DNA of 32,573 nt from Acetobacteraceae bacterium (GTDB lineage: Bacteria > Pseudomonadota > Alphaproteobacteria > Acetobacterales > Acetobacteraceae): NCBI GenBank assembly GCA_003151425.1, contig PLXO01000230.1, positions 1 to 32,573 of the forward strand, written 5' to 3'. Under the pieces are notes generated by a model. That model was not told the origin of the DNA. It saw only the letters and a program-made list of their open reading frames with translations, and did not search any database. The translations under genes were made by a program, and so were the position numbers. Of the stretch, positions 8,396 to 16,740 are shown piece by piece; positions within the stretch are counted from its first letter, which is position 1, and each line of letters starts with the position of its first letter.

Positions 8396-8797
8396 GGCGG
8401 GAGCGGCGGTAACGTTACTGCTACGCAACTACCGGCGAGTGACGACGCACCGTCGGTACGATGGAGCTGGGCGGTGGGGGTGGTTGGTGGCTGCGATTTG
8501 GCGACAAGATTTAGTTAGTATACTTCACCTATTTGTGCTAGGGCGGGCGGTTTGATGCAACCTTTGGAGACCGCACCTGTGTCCAACCCTACTCCCGACC
8601 GCGCCGCGGACAAATCGCGCAACAACCCTATAGAACTGTCAGGTGCCGATGCGGGCGGGTGGGGCGCGGCCGTGTCGGTGGAGGGGGCCCACGGCGCCGC
8701 CCGGGCAAATCGGGCAACAACCCTACAAAACTGTCAGGGGGTCATTTTGGCCGAGCGGCCCCTCCCCCATCCCTGGTCCGCTTCGCGGCCCAAGCCG
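8396..8797. other. Gene-poor stretch with repeats upstream of the purB 3' end
   Basis: I see no gene here. The stretch contains a 10-bp palindrome GTAACGTTAC (8409-8418), an AT-richer segment around 8505-8545, two copies of the roughly 95-bp repeat described separately and the hairpin element at the purB stop. Long open frames here are antisense extensions of purB. Confidence 0.5.
8610..8738 (+). repeat. Two copies of the 95-bp dispersed repeat (right flank of purB)
   Basis: The 34-base core at 8610-8643 (CAAATCGCGCAACAACCCTA, then (T/C)A(G/A)AACTGTCAGG) recurs at 8705-8738, a 95-bp period. Between the cores lies a G-rich spacer containing GCGGGCGGGTGGGGC. The same unit occurs three times in the opposite orientation at 10285-10523, so purB sits between inverted clusters. 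Confidence 0.75.

Positions 8798-8813
<16 letters not shown>
8757..8813. repeat. Palindromic C/G-rich element overlapping the purB stop
   Basis: This is a degraded copy of the right half of the element at 27127-27266: CCCTCCCCCA, then the TCCGCTTCGCGG hairpin, then CAAGCCGTCAAGGGGAGG. The purB TGA (8800-8798) lies inside it, and it may serve as the purB terminator. Confidence 0.6.
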
Positions 8814-10138
<1,325 letters not shown>

Positions 10139-10224
10139 GCTGACGCTGCCCAATATGCTGCCGGGGTCGCGGGGAGCTAGACCGCTCCGGGGAGTGCTGA
10201 CAAGGGGAGCGCTCCTACTCATTA

Positions 10225-10267
10225 CTCCCCCTCCCCTTGTGGGAGGGGGGTGGGGGAGGGGTCGGGG
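10225..10267. repeat. C/G-rich palindromic element upstream of purB
   Basis: CTCCCCCTCCCCTTGTGGG followed by GGGGGTGGGGGAGGGG matches the left half of the element at 27127-27266, with TTGAGG replaced by TTGTGG. Its partner half lies at the purB stop. It lies 87 bp before the purB start. Confidence 0.6.
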
Positions 10268-10284
10268 CGATACGAAGCCCACAA

Positions 10285-10523
10285 GTCGCATAGGGTAGCT
10301 GCGCGATTTGTCGTAACGGCGCCGCGCCGCCTCCATCCCCCGCATCGGCCGCCCTCCGCCGACACCGCCGTGCCCCTCCCGCCCGCTTCGACCACCAGAC
10401 CGTTGCATAGGGTAGCTGCGCGATTTGCCGGAACGGCCCGCGCGCCCCTCCGCCGACATCGCCGTGCCCCACCCGCCCGTATCGACCACCAGACAGTCCC
10501 ATAGGGTCGTTGCACGAATTTCG
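10285..10523 (-). repeat. Three copies of the 95-bp dispersed repeat (left flank of purB)
   Basis: Cores at 10285-10310, 10390-10428 and 10482-10523 read, on the minus strand, CAAATCGCGCAGCTACCCTA or a close variant, followed by ACTGTCTGGTGGTCGA in the better copies and a G-rich spacer (GCGGGCGGGTGGGGCACGGC). Periods are about 95 and 119 bp. They are inverted relative to the copies at 8610-8738. No gene is seen between 10139 and 10611. Confidence 0.75.
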
Positions 10524-10611
10524 CATTCTGCGCCCCGCCGCAACCGCCCGCCGCGCCACCCCGCCAGCCATCCCGCGGGCAGCCGCACGGCACAAGCCGT
10601 GCCGCCGTCTC

Positions 10612-11100
10612 TCACGTTGTATGGGTCCTCCCGCTCCGTCGCACTTTCTGAAGCCGCGGAGCGGCCGCACCCGCGAGGCGAACGGCAGGCGCCCCGACCG
10701 GGTCTGCCGGCTGAGCACCAGCGCGAACCAGCGCCAGCAGGGCACGCGTCTCGGCGATGAACTCGTCCTCGCGGCGCAGCGCGGCCTGGCTTTCGGCGCC
10801 GTAGAAGCCGTGCCTGGTCCGCGCGGCGCGCAGGCGGGCGAGGCCTGCCGCGGTACGCGGACCCGTGCTGCCGCCGCCATGCGGAGCCTTCCCGCGGGCT
10901 TGACCTGCGGGGCAGCGGCCGTTCTTCATCGCGGGCGAGCGGCAGGGACAACCCGTGCGGGTCTTGGCCCCAAGCGGGTCAAGCCCGCGGGCAGGCGCCC
11001 CGTGGCGCAAGGTTCGGGTTGCCGCGCGGGTTGCCGTTTCGCACCGGGCCGGTGCGACCGGCGGTGGTCTCACGTTGCATGGGTCCTGCCTCCCCCGCAT
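10612..11100 (-). CDS. Conserved small protein, Cys/HGG/STGPRT family
   Basis: The 162-residue frame carries the pattern of a small protein family common in alphaproteobacteria: GAKTRTGCPCRSPAMKNGRC (residues 44-63), then HGG, STGPRT, GLARLRAARTRHGFYGAE. Related proteins usually read CGAKTR..PC..PA..NGRCRMHGG.STGPRTPEGL without interruption. Here a 28-base palindromic element has entered just before GAKTR, and an inverted copy lies between GRC and HGG, adding PAGQARGKAP. Function is unknown; the cysteines suggest metal binding. GAAGGG lies 9 bases before the ATG at 11100, and the gene follows the 11128-11889 gene by 27 bp on the same strand, so they probably form one operon. The start is uncertain. 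Confidence 0.6.
   Translation of the reverse strand: MRGRQDPCNVRPPPVAPARCETATRAATRTLRHGAPARGLDPLGAKTRTGCPCRSPAMKNGRCPAGQARGKAPHGGGSTGPRTAAGLARLRAARTRHGFYGAESQAALRREDEFIAETRALLALVRAGAQPADPVGAPAVRLAGAAAPRLQKVRRSGRTHTT
10886..10913 (+). repeat. 28-bp palindromic in-frame element, copy 1
   Basis: The sequence begins GCCTTCCCGCGGGCTTGACC and ends TGCGGGGC. It lies inside the gene at 10612-11100 in the opposite orientation to copy 2 and accounts for the residues that separate GRC from HGG. It shares GCCT(G/T)CCC..CGGGC..TTGACC with copies at 10969-10996 and 23470-23524. Confidence 0.6.
10969..10996 (-). repeat. 28-bp palindromic in-frame element, copy 2
   Basis: On the minus strand it begins GCCTGCCCGCGGGCTTGACC and ends CGCTTGGG. 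It encodes ARGLDPL just ahead of the conserved GAKTR motif. The 15-base core is an exact inverted match to copy 1. Confidence 0.6.
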
Positions 11101-11127
11101 GCCGCGCGCCCTTCACGCCGCCGGCGC

Positions 11128-11889
11128 TCACGCCGCAAGTGCCGTGGCGGAGGCGGCTGCCCGGGCGGCAACCCCGGCCAGCAGCCGCTGATGCAGGGCA
11201 TCGGTCGAGCCGGCCGGAGCAACGTCTGCCGGCAGCGCGACAGCGGCGGCGGGCTGCCGCGCTGACACGGTCGCGGCGGGCTGCCGTGCCGACGCTCTTG
11301 CGGCGGCGTGCCGCTCGGCGCGCTCGCGACGGCGGCGTTCGTGCCGTCCCTCCGCCAGCGGCGGCTGTAGTAGCGGCGCGCTCGCCCGGGCGGCCTCAGG
11401 CGCCGGCTGCGGACGCGGCGTGGGCACCGGCACCGGCTGGGCACGCGGTTCGGACCCCGACACTGGCACCCCCGACACTGGCAACCCTGACGCTCGCAGC
11501 CGCGACCCCGCACCCGGCCACACCAGTTCCGCGGTCTGGCGGTCCCGCAGCTCGAACAGCGTGGCGTCCACCAGTTTGCTCAGCGCGTGCGCCTTCGCCT
11601 GGAAGCGCAGTTGCAGGCCCGGCAGCAGGTCCGGCTGCCCGGCGCGGTATAGGTTCTCCATGATGTGGAAGTGCATGGCGACGATGCGCGAGGCGAGGAG
11701 TGCCTCCACCGGGTCGCGCGGACCCAGCCTCGTGATGGCGTTAAAGACGGCACGCTGCTGCCTGGCGACGTCCTCCGCGCAGGTGCCGAGGTGGTGCGGC
11801 ATCGCGTCGGCAGTGGTGCGGAGCAGGGTGGCGAGGGTGTCCGGATCGAGCGCCAGGGCCGGCTGCGTTTGGACGGGAGGCGTGTTCAT
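11128..11889 (-). CDS. Conserved hypothetical protein, helical N-terminus with Ala/Pro/Arg-rich tail
   Basis: The 253-residue protein has a folded, mostly helical N-terminal part (about residues 15-125, including DPVEALLASRIVAMHFHIME and LRFQAKAHALSKLVDATL). Then comes a low-complexity tail with repeats SGVPVSG and SARQPAA and a basic patch RHERRRRERAERH (near residue 190). Similar proteins are often encoded beside the small Cys/HGG family gene, as here; the pair's function is unknown to me. No signal peptide or membrane helix is seen. GGAA precedes the ATG at 8-9 bases, and a good minus-strand promoter candidate lies at 11920-11948. The basic tail could bind nucleic acid, but this is speculation. 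Confidence 0.65.
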   Translation of the reverse strand: MNTPPVQTQPALALDPDTLATLLRTTADAMPHHLGTCAEDVARQQRAVFNAITRLGPRDPVEALLASRIVAMHFHIMENLYRAGQPDLLPGLQLRFQAKAHALSKLVDATLFELRDRQTAELVWPGAGSRLRASGLPVSGVPVSGSEPRAQPVPVPTPRPQPAPEAARASAPLLQPPLAEGRHERRRRERAERHAAARASARQPAATVSARQPAAAVALPADVAPAGSTDALHQRLLAGVAARAAASATALAA

Positions 11890-11919
11890 GTGCGCGGTTC
11901 CAATGTTTCAAGTACCGGG

Positions 11920-11948
11920 GATATAACAGGAATTATCTCACATATCAA
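11920..11948 (-). promoter_or_regulatory. Candidate sigma70-type promoter for the 11889-10612 unit
   Basis: On the minus strand TTGATA (11948-11943; 5 of 6 to TTGACA) and TATATC (11925-11920; 4 of 6 to TATAAT) are separated by exactly 17 bases in an AT-rich island. The expected transcript start is about 25 bases before the ATG at 11889. The spacer includes TGTGAGATAATTCC, similar to the TGTGATAA.GTCC motif at 12357 and 15157. Confidence 0.45.
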
Positions 11949-12353
11949 GGAATATAATCCGCATCCCGTTGGGCGTGCTCGCGGTGCGACGCTGGCGCAG
12001 CGTGCGTGCTGCCTTGGCGTGTCAACAGCCGCGAGTCGCGGCACCAATTGCGGGGCAGTCGCGGGGCCGATCGTCCTCGTGCTCGCGGCACGCCCCTGAG
12101 GGCCGGATTCGCGATTGCGTCGGGCCAGTCGCTTGTGTGATCCTTCTATCGGCCAGCCGTTAGTACAGTGCGGGTCTTGTCGATGTCGAAGCGAAGGATC
12201 GGGTAGCGGGTCGGTTTGAACGTCACCAGCGGACACCAAGCTGCGGCAGCCGGATCGCTTGGCCGAAACAGCCGGGTTCGACCCATGCCGGGTTGCCGGA
12301 GCCTGTGCCGAAGAAGTCGCCATGCAGGCGCCTTGGCGCAAGCGTCTCATGAA

Positions 12354-12373
12354 TGATAAAGGACGTTATCACA
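12354..12373. promoter_or_regulatory. TGATAA-N6-TTATCA dyad, left copy of the 2800-bp-spaced repeat
   Basis: TGATAA (12354-12359) and TTATCA (12366-12371) form a perfect 6-bp dyad around AGGACG, the form of an operator for a dimeric regulator. TAAAGGACGTTATCACA (12357-12373) recurs at 15157-15173 with one mismatch. It lies 85 bp before the start of the DUF4062-like gene. Confidence 0.5.
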
Positions 12374-12455
12374 CTCTTTTCCAAAAGGGAATCGATCTGG
12401 CATGGGCAGTCGGAAGGCGTTCGGCCAACGGTCGTAGGAATCGCGAGGACTTGGC

Positions 12456-13889
12456 ATGGCCAGTGTTTCATCGGGTCAGACCCGCCCGGGCACGATCTAC
12501 GTGCCAGTGGAACGGGGGATGACCGAGCCTCCTTCGGTCTTGTTGTCAACAGGCTTCTTCCATCGCCGGAACATTCTCAAGGTAGTTCGGCGTGAGATGC
12601 GCGAGGCCGGGCTGCACCCAGTGGACTTTCTCGACTATGCGGACCCCTTTCCCGCCGACCCCACGACAGTCCCCATGGTCGATCTGATACGCCGGGCGGA
12701 CGCTTTCCTGACGATTATTGATACTCAATATGTAATGACCCGTATCAGGATTCGATCAAAGCAGATTGACCGTGAGTTCGAGGAAGCCGTTCGCGCTCAT
12801 GTTCTGATTGGCCTGTTGGTCAGGGAGAGGAACAGATCGGCACCGAAAAGTGTCGACGAGAGGCTCAACATGACCGTGCAGCGATTCCATGAATTGCATT
12901 CTCGCTTAGGTTCCCCCGGTGTCTTGATGGTTCGTCGGGTTCCGGAAAGTCCCGCCCTATACGGTCAGGAGATACGCTCACTGATTGTGTCGATGGGCTT
13001 GATGCTGAAGTCCGAGAGTGACCTCGATATCGCCGATTCCCTGCGGTCGATCCCTGATCAGTCACCCGCTCCGGTTTGCGTTGAAGAGCGCAATGGTCGA
13101 ATCGCGTTGGTCAACAATCGCGACAGTGCGCTGAGCGCGACGGAACGGGATTTCAACGCATGGCGCGAACCGGTGCATGATCATATCCGGGAGTTGCTAT
13201 CCGGAGATTTTAGAACGGGGACAAATCACAGCCGCGCGAGGGATCGTCTGGTCGCCCTGGCAACGCTGCTGACTGGCGACACCTCGGACGTGAAGGAACG
13301 CCAGTTCCGCGTTGGCTACGAAATCGAACGCCTTGGGAGGCTGGTCGTCGCATATCGCTCGGATGCGGATGACATGCCAAGCCTCAATGCTGCCGTGCTG
13401 GAGGAACTGGATCATCTTCACATCGCTTTGGTGATGGGCATCGGCAAGCTGGAACGGTGGTCCGCCTTCCAGCGCGCGGCGGCGGCCGATCCGTTAGGGG
13501 AGGGTGACGCCAGCCCGGCCGAAATCAGCGCAGCCGTTGATGATATGGCGAGCAAGATGGAAGCGGAGCCAAAATACTTCGACCCGGAGTTGCCACACAG
13601 TTTCCGCTTCCTGGCCGAGGCGACGAAGGATCCCGTGGGCGCGACCAAAGCCGTCGTCTATGGCACGGTGAAGAGCGCAGAGAATCTCATTATCTTCCTG
13701 AGCCAGCGCGCTCTGGGAATAGGCAAGAGCGCCGTCGGCGCGGTCGAACAACATATCTCGAAGGCGGTCGCCGCCGCCCTGATCGCCGGCCTGTCCGGCG
13801 CGGCGCTCCAGATTTCCGGGGCGCTGCCGACGGCATGGGCGTGGCTCAGTCCCTTGCTAAAGGCCCTGGCGAAAGGGGGCGGGAGGTAG
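12456..13889 (+). CDS. DUF4062-like protein with helical middle and hydrophobic C-terminus
   Basis: The 477-residue protein is not a family I can name with certainty. Residues 27-180 read as an alternating beta/alpha Rossmann-like domain: strand VLLSTG (28-33), helix with RREMREAG, strand HPVDFLDY, strand ADAFLTIID (81-89), helix DREFEEAVRAH (105-115; E107, E109, E110), strand IGLLVRE and strand GVLMVRRV. This order, with FEEA after the conserved strand, resembles DUF4062 and the wider TIR/deoxyribosyltransferase-like group, found in many conflict and antiphage proteins. Residues ~215-400 look helical. Residues 437-468 are hydrophobic and could sit in a membrane. GAGGA precedes the ATG by about 7 bases. 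It converges with the membrane-protein gene at 13988-14962. A defence or stress role is inferred from domain type only. Confidence 0.75.
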   Translation: MASVSSGQTRPGTIYVPVERGMTEPPSVLLSTGFFHRRNILKVVRREMREAGLHPVDFLDYADPFPADPTTVPMVDLIRRADAFLTIIDTQYVMTRIRIRSKQIDREFEEAVRAHVLIGLLVRERNRSAPKSVDERLNMTVQRFHELHSRLGSPGVLMVRRVPESPALYGQEIRSLIVSMGLMLKSESDLDIADSLRSIPDQSPAPVCVEERNGRIALVNNRDSALSATERDFNAWREPVHDHIRELLSGDFRTGTNHSRARDRLVALATLLTGDTSDVKERQFRVGYEIERLGRLVVAYRSDADDMPSLNAAVLEELDHLHIALVMGIGKLERWSAFQRAAAADPLGEGDASPAEISAAVDDMASKMEAEPKYFDPELPHSFRFLAEATKDPVGATKAVVYGTVKSAENLIIFLSQRALGIGKSAVGAVEQHISKAVAAALIAGLSGAALQISGALPTAWAWLSPLLKALAKGGGR

Positions 13890-13987
13890 TGGGATTTCGC
13901 CGCTACCAGCCCGCCGCGGATTCACGCGCCGCGACGGCCGGCAATCTGCACGCCGTAAACCGGATTATCACGCGCTAATCGGGGGCC

Positions 13988-14962
13988 TCAGCTGCCATGC
14001 CGCCCTGGTTCACGTTCAAGGGGGTGACCATCCCCTCCGCTGGCATTAGACGCTGGTGTTTGACCGGGGCGCGCGTCCGGGTTCGTTCGACCATCAGCGG
14101 TGTCTGGCGCTCGCTTCTGCACGCTGCGCTCAATGCCGAACATCGACTCGATGCCGGCGACCATGCGATTCAGCACCGCCATGACGAGGGTGGTGCTAAA
14201 ACCGAGCAGGAACGGCACGAGCAGAAGCACACCGCGCCCGCCGGCGAGATCACCGCCTTTGATCACCCAGTCGGTGAAGTCCTTGAAGTAAGGGAAGCAG
14301 AACGGCAGCGACACGATGCAGCCGAATAGCGCGCCCAAGACGATGCGCATTACGACGAGGCCCACATTCGAGATGTCGAAGGTGGCATCGTCCTGAATGG
14401 CAAGCGAGTTCACCGCGAGGAAGGCGATCGCGCCGAGCCCACCGAGGCAGGAAGTCCATGCCAGGAAGGAAACGAAGCGCCAGGCGGGTGCGGAGATTAT
14501 AGGTGTCGTATCCCCGGGCAAGGCGAGTTCTGGCGGAAAAACGGCTGTGATGAGGGCGACGAACGAGACCACGAGCAACACGAGCGGCGTGACCGTGATG
14601 ATCCGTTGCGTAGCCTGTAGGCGGAAACGGTGCTGCAACTCAGTGTTGAAAAAGCGCTGAAGGCCGTTCTGCTTCTCTTCTAGGAGCTGCCAGTCACCAA
14701 GCGTCGGCGGGGTCGTCGCCGGCCGTTTCCAGAGAAAGAACAAGGGGGGTTGGGGGTAGCGGATCAGGTTTAGGCGACCGAGGCTGAACGGGGATTCACT
14801 GACTGCGGGACTGGCAGGATTGCCTGTTGTTACAGTGGCCGGGACGCCTTCCTCGATAAGGAAGCGCCGCGTCCGGCGCAGCAGCAAGAGCTGTCGCTGG
14901 AACTCCTCGTCGTTGATGAAGCGCTCTGGCTCGCTCTCGTGCGACATTGGGGGGCAGTCCAT
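13988..14962 (-). CDS. Four-helix membrane protein of unknown function
   Basis: The 324-residue protein has a cytoplasmic-looking N-terminus of about 115 residues, including a charged coiled segment (DEEFQRQLLLLRRTRRFL) and WQLLEEKQNGLQRFF. Four predicted membrane helices lie at about residues 121-142, 163-187, 200-223 and 245-267. A hydrophilic, Pro/Gly-rich tail of 45 residues follows. The last helix region, LLLVPFLLGFSTTLVMAVLNRM, resembles small bacterial membrane proteins without known role. Starts at 14962 or 14947 (MSHESEPE) are both possible; neither has a clear ribosome binding site. It converges on the DUF4062-like gene with 98 bp between the stops. The shared neighbourhood between matching repeats suggests a two-gene module, but cooperation is not shown. 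Confidence 0.75.
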   Translation of the reverse strand: MDCPPMSHESEPERFINDEEFQRQLLLLRRTRRFLIEEGVPATVTTGNPASPAVSESPFSLGRLNLIRYPQPPLFFLWKRPATTPPTLGDWQLLEEKQNGLQRFFNTELQHRFRLQATQRIITVTPLVLLVVSFVALITAVFPPELALPGDTTPIISAPAWRFVSFLAWTSCLGGLGAIAFLAVNSLAIQDDATFDISNVGLVVMRIVLGALFGCIVSLPFCFPYFKDFTDWVIKGGDLAGGRGVLLLVPFLLGFSTTLVMAVLNRMVAGIESMFGIERSVQKRAPDTADGRTNPDARPGQTPASNASGGDGHPLEREPGRHGS

Positions 14963-15349
14963 GGTTGAGGCTGAGCGAACCTACGCGCTCCGCCGTGCCG
15001 CAACAAATCTAGTGCCGCGGTCCATGTGATGATGCAGGGGCGTTAGAAGATGGCACGGATCGCGACGGCATCGGCCTCGGTGATGACGAACATCCCCAAA
15101 ACATGGTGGTCCGCACGACGGCCGACAAGCGCGGTGCGCTGTCCGACTATATGGGGTAAAGGACATTATCACATATAGAAGCAGGACTCCCGACAGAGAG
15201 CAGCAGACCGATCAGCGCATCTTCGCTTGGGCTGCGTATATCCGAAGCCCGGATCGCCGCCCGGCGGGGCGAAGACCGGCTCGCTAGCGCCCTTAGTGGC
15301 AACTTTGCCTTCGCCAAGTTGCATAATCTGGCAGATAGGATTACTACCG
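14963..15349. other. Intergenic region with dyad repeat and an uncertain short frame
   Basis: No gene is certain. The stretch holds the right copy of the 17-bp repeat at 15157-15173. On the minus strand a frame 15393-15169 (MWRFTG ... CFYM, 74 residues) has plausible codon use and overlaps the end of the 15350-15688 gene in another frame. It may be a separate small gene or the continuation of that gene after a frameshift; I cannot decide. Confidence 0.4.
15147..15178. repeat. Right copy of the 17-bp repeat inside a larger inverted repeat
   Basis: TAAAGGACATTATCACA (15157-15173) matches 12357-12373 at 16 of 17 positions; the copies start exactly 2800 bp apart in the same orientation. Here the repeat sits inside a second dyad, CTATATG (15147-15153) and CATATAG (15172-15178). 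Together they bracket the DUF4062-like and membrane-protein genes, as att sites, element ends or paired operators might. Confidence 0.55.
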
Positions 15350-15688
15350 TCAGACTCCCGGCACACGACTCCCGTCCCTGTAAATCGCCACATAATCCGA
15401 TAAAGGGTCATCACCATCGGGATATCCGGTGAAGCGGCCTTTGCAGTCGCCGTAGTAAGTTGCATCTGTCCATCTATAATACATCCAGGCGTCCTTCCAC
15501 TCATTGCCTGCCTTGTATTTCCCATATTCGGCTAGCCAGACGCAAGGATATCGACTATTGAGGTATTCGAAAATCCGGATCGCTTCTTCATGACTTTCCG
15601 GGTAGCCCTGGAACGCTGACTCGTCCGGTTCGCTGCTGAAATCAGCCTCGATCCAAAAGCGGACTACTTCATCGTCATCTTGCTTCAC
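15350..15688 (-). CDS. Small acidic protein of unknown function, GTG start
   Basis: The 112-residue protein is unrecognised. It is acidic and rich in Tyr/Trp, with phrases such as FWIEADFSSEPDES, FEYLNSRYPCVWLAEYGKYK and WMYYRWTDATYYGDCKGRF, which look like a compact folded domain rather than a shadow frame. GTG at 15688 is chosen because GGAGG (15700-15696) precedes it by 7 bases; the ATG at 15724 has no such site. Its lower GC and its place in a gene-poor island suggest accessory DNA. Small acidic proteins in such settings are sometimes immunity or anti-restriction proteins, but nothing here proves that. Confidence 0.6.
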   Translation of the reverse strand: MKQDDDEVVRFWIEADFSSEPDESAFQGYPESHEEAIRIFEYLNSRYPCVWLAEYGKYKAGNEWKDAWMYYRWTDATYYGDCKGRFTGYPDGDDPLSDYVAIYRDGSRVPGV

Positions 15689-15868
15689 GGTTCCGCCTCC
15701 CTGATTACGGCGCTTCGACTGCATCCCTTTGCCGCCACGCGGCGATGCTGCCGGTCAATCGGGCCTCGTGCGCAGCCAATTGTCAATCGGGTCGAGGTGA
15801 GGTGGGATGAAGCGACTGACCGCGTCACTCACATGACGATCGACACATCTTGCAGATAGGGCAACAGA

Positions 15869-16189
15869 ATGAAAAGGACCAACACACGAAAAGATGCTAA
15901 GCGGCGTATCGGTTCCTCCCCTGGCGGCCTCCTGGCGGACATCCTGGTCCTCGTTAAGAATACCGATGGGATCGACGACCACCTTGGCAGCCGTGTCCTC
16001 GCACTTGCGACAGGCGCCATGATCGGCCGCATCGCCAAGGACGACGCCAAAGCAGGCTGCGGTCTGTTGATGGAGGCTTTTGCCATCATCGCCAACCACG
16101 TTGCGGAGGTGTGCCCGGAGGCTGGCGCACTCCGCCGGGCCATGGCGCGCGCTGAGCGCAGCGAAGACACTGACTACGACGCGCCATGA
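15869..16189 (+). CDS. Small hypothetical protein
   Basis: The 106-residue protein is unrecognised. A basic N-terminus (MKRTNTRKDAKRR) precedes a mainly helical segment: GGLLADILVLVKNTDG, ALATGAMIGRIAKDDAK, LMEAFAIIANHVAEV, ALRRAMARAERS. Codon choice is that of a real coding region and the opposite strand gives only low-complexity translations. AGGG lies about 7 bases before the ATG. It is alone in its orientation and surrounded by gene-poor DNA. It is probably an accessory gene of a former mobile element. Confidence 0.5.
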   Translation: MKRTNTRKDAKRRIGSSPGGLLADILVLVKNTDGIDDHLGSRVLALATGAMIGRIAKDDAKAGCGLLMEAFAIIANHVAEVCPEAGALRRAMARAERSEDTDYDAP

Positions 16190-16563
16190 AAACCGCCGAT
16201 TTGCCGCGGCCGTCCATGAGCATAATGGACAATGCCAAGCCGAAACGGGCATGGGCGACATGAAGAGGAGCTGCGAGCAAATTCGCTGCCGATGGCCTGC
16301 TCCCACTCTTTTCGAAACTTTGATTATGGGAACCTCTGCGTCCGCGACGCGCATGTGTGGGTGTCGGTCGAGACGCGGGCATACCCGCAAATCATGCCCA
16401 CATTGTGCATCAGAAATCCGCATCAGAAAAGTCCAATCCGATCAATGACCTGATTTTGATGCAGATATCTTAAGTTCTGCATAAGACTGCCGAGCCAGTT
16501 GCGTTGAAGTGGGGGCGCGGCGCCAAGGGGACCTTGCCCCGGGAGACTAGCGCTCGCCAATCC
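16190..16563. other. Gene-poor stretch with a broken recombinase start
   Basis: Apart from the serine-recombinase remnant (16324-16395), no gene is supported. A perfect 7-bp inverted repeat, ATGCAGA (16459-16465) and TCTGCAT (16476-16482), surrounds an AT-rich centre TATCTTAAGT. Short plus-strand frames (16232-16453) give no recognisable protein. Confidence 0.4.
16324..16395 (-). pseudogene. Serine recombinase (resolvase) N-terminal remnant
   Basis: The minus frame from the ATG at 16395 begins MICGYARVSTD, the near-invariant opening of resolvase/invertase-type serine recombinases, where the serine of RVS(T/S) is the nucleophile. The frame then loses all likeness and stops at 16324 after 23 residues, where an intact protein would have about 180-550. 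It is a fragment left by a deletion or mobile-element loss. The motif is short, so chance cannot be fully excluded, but 11 consecutive matching residues at a start codon are unlikely by accident. Confidence 0.5.
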
Positions 16564-16740
16564 TCATTCCTCAGTAGTGGATTCCGGTGGTTCATGGTGA
16601 AGATTGAAGTGGAGGTCCTCTCCCTGTATTTTTTTCACCTCGGCCAGGAGTTCCTGAAGCGTGCGCTCCCCCTGCGGTTCGTGGAGCTTTTTCAGCCTCT
16701 CGGCGAGAGCCTTGTTGGCAGCAACAATAATCCTACGCAC
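16564..16740 (-). CDS. 58-residue helical small protein, GTG start
   Basis: A short frame begins at GTG 16740, the first possible start after an in-frame stop, with GGAGG (16755-16751) 10 bases upstream. It reads MRRIIVAANKALAERLKK ... TLQELLAEVKKIQGEDLHF, ending PPESTTEE. Heptad-spaced Leu/Ile/Val in two charged helices suggest an amphipathic or coiled-coil dimer. I do not recognise it. The plus-strand frame over the same bases (16504-16782) is the poorer reading. Confidence 0.5.
   Translation of the reverse strand: MRRIIVAANKALAERLKKLHEPQGERTLQELLAEVKKIQGEDLHFNLHHEPPESTTEE

Larger units (their letters stand above)
11890..12455. other. Intergenic region between divergent genes
   Basis: No gene is supported. 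The left end holds the promoter candidate for the minus-strand pair. The right end holds the TGATAA-N6-TTATCA dyad (12354-12371), a CTTTT/AAAAG short inverted repeat near 12376, and the ribosome binding site GAGGA (12445-12449) of the next gene. Frames in the middle have compositionally poor translations. Confidence 0.5.

Noticed and set aside
11886-12350. 154-residue minus-strand frame
   Set aside because: It covers the promoter region of the 11889 gene and has a low-complexity translation without a family.
15169-15393. Minus-strand 74-residue frame overlapping the small acidic gene
   Set aside because: It could be a frameshifted continuation or a separate gene; evidence is too weak to call it either.
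15829-16170. 113-residue minus-strand frame
   Set aside because: It is the shadow of the better plus-strand frame at 15869-16189; it is Ser/Arg/Pro-rich with no ribosome binding site.
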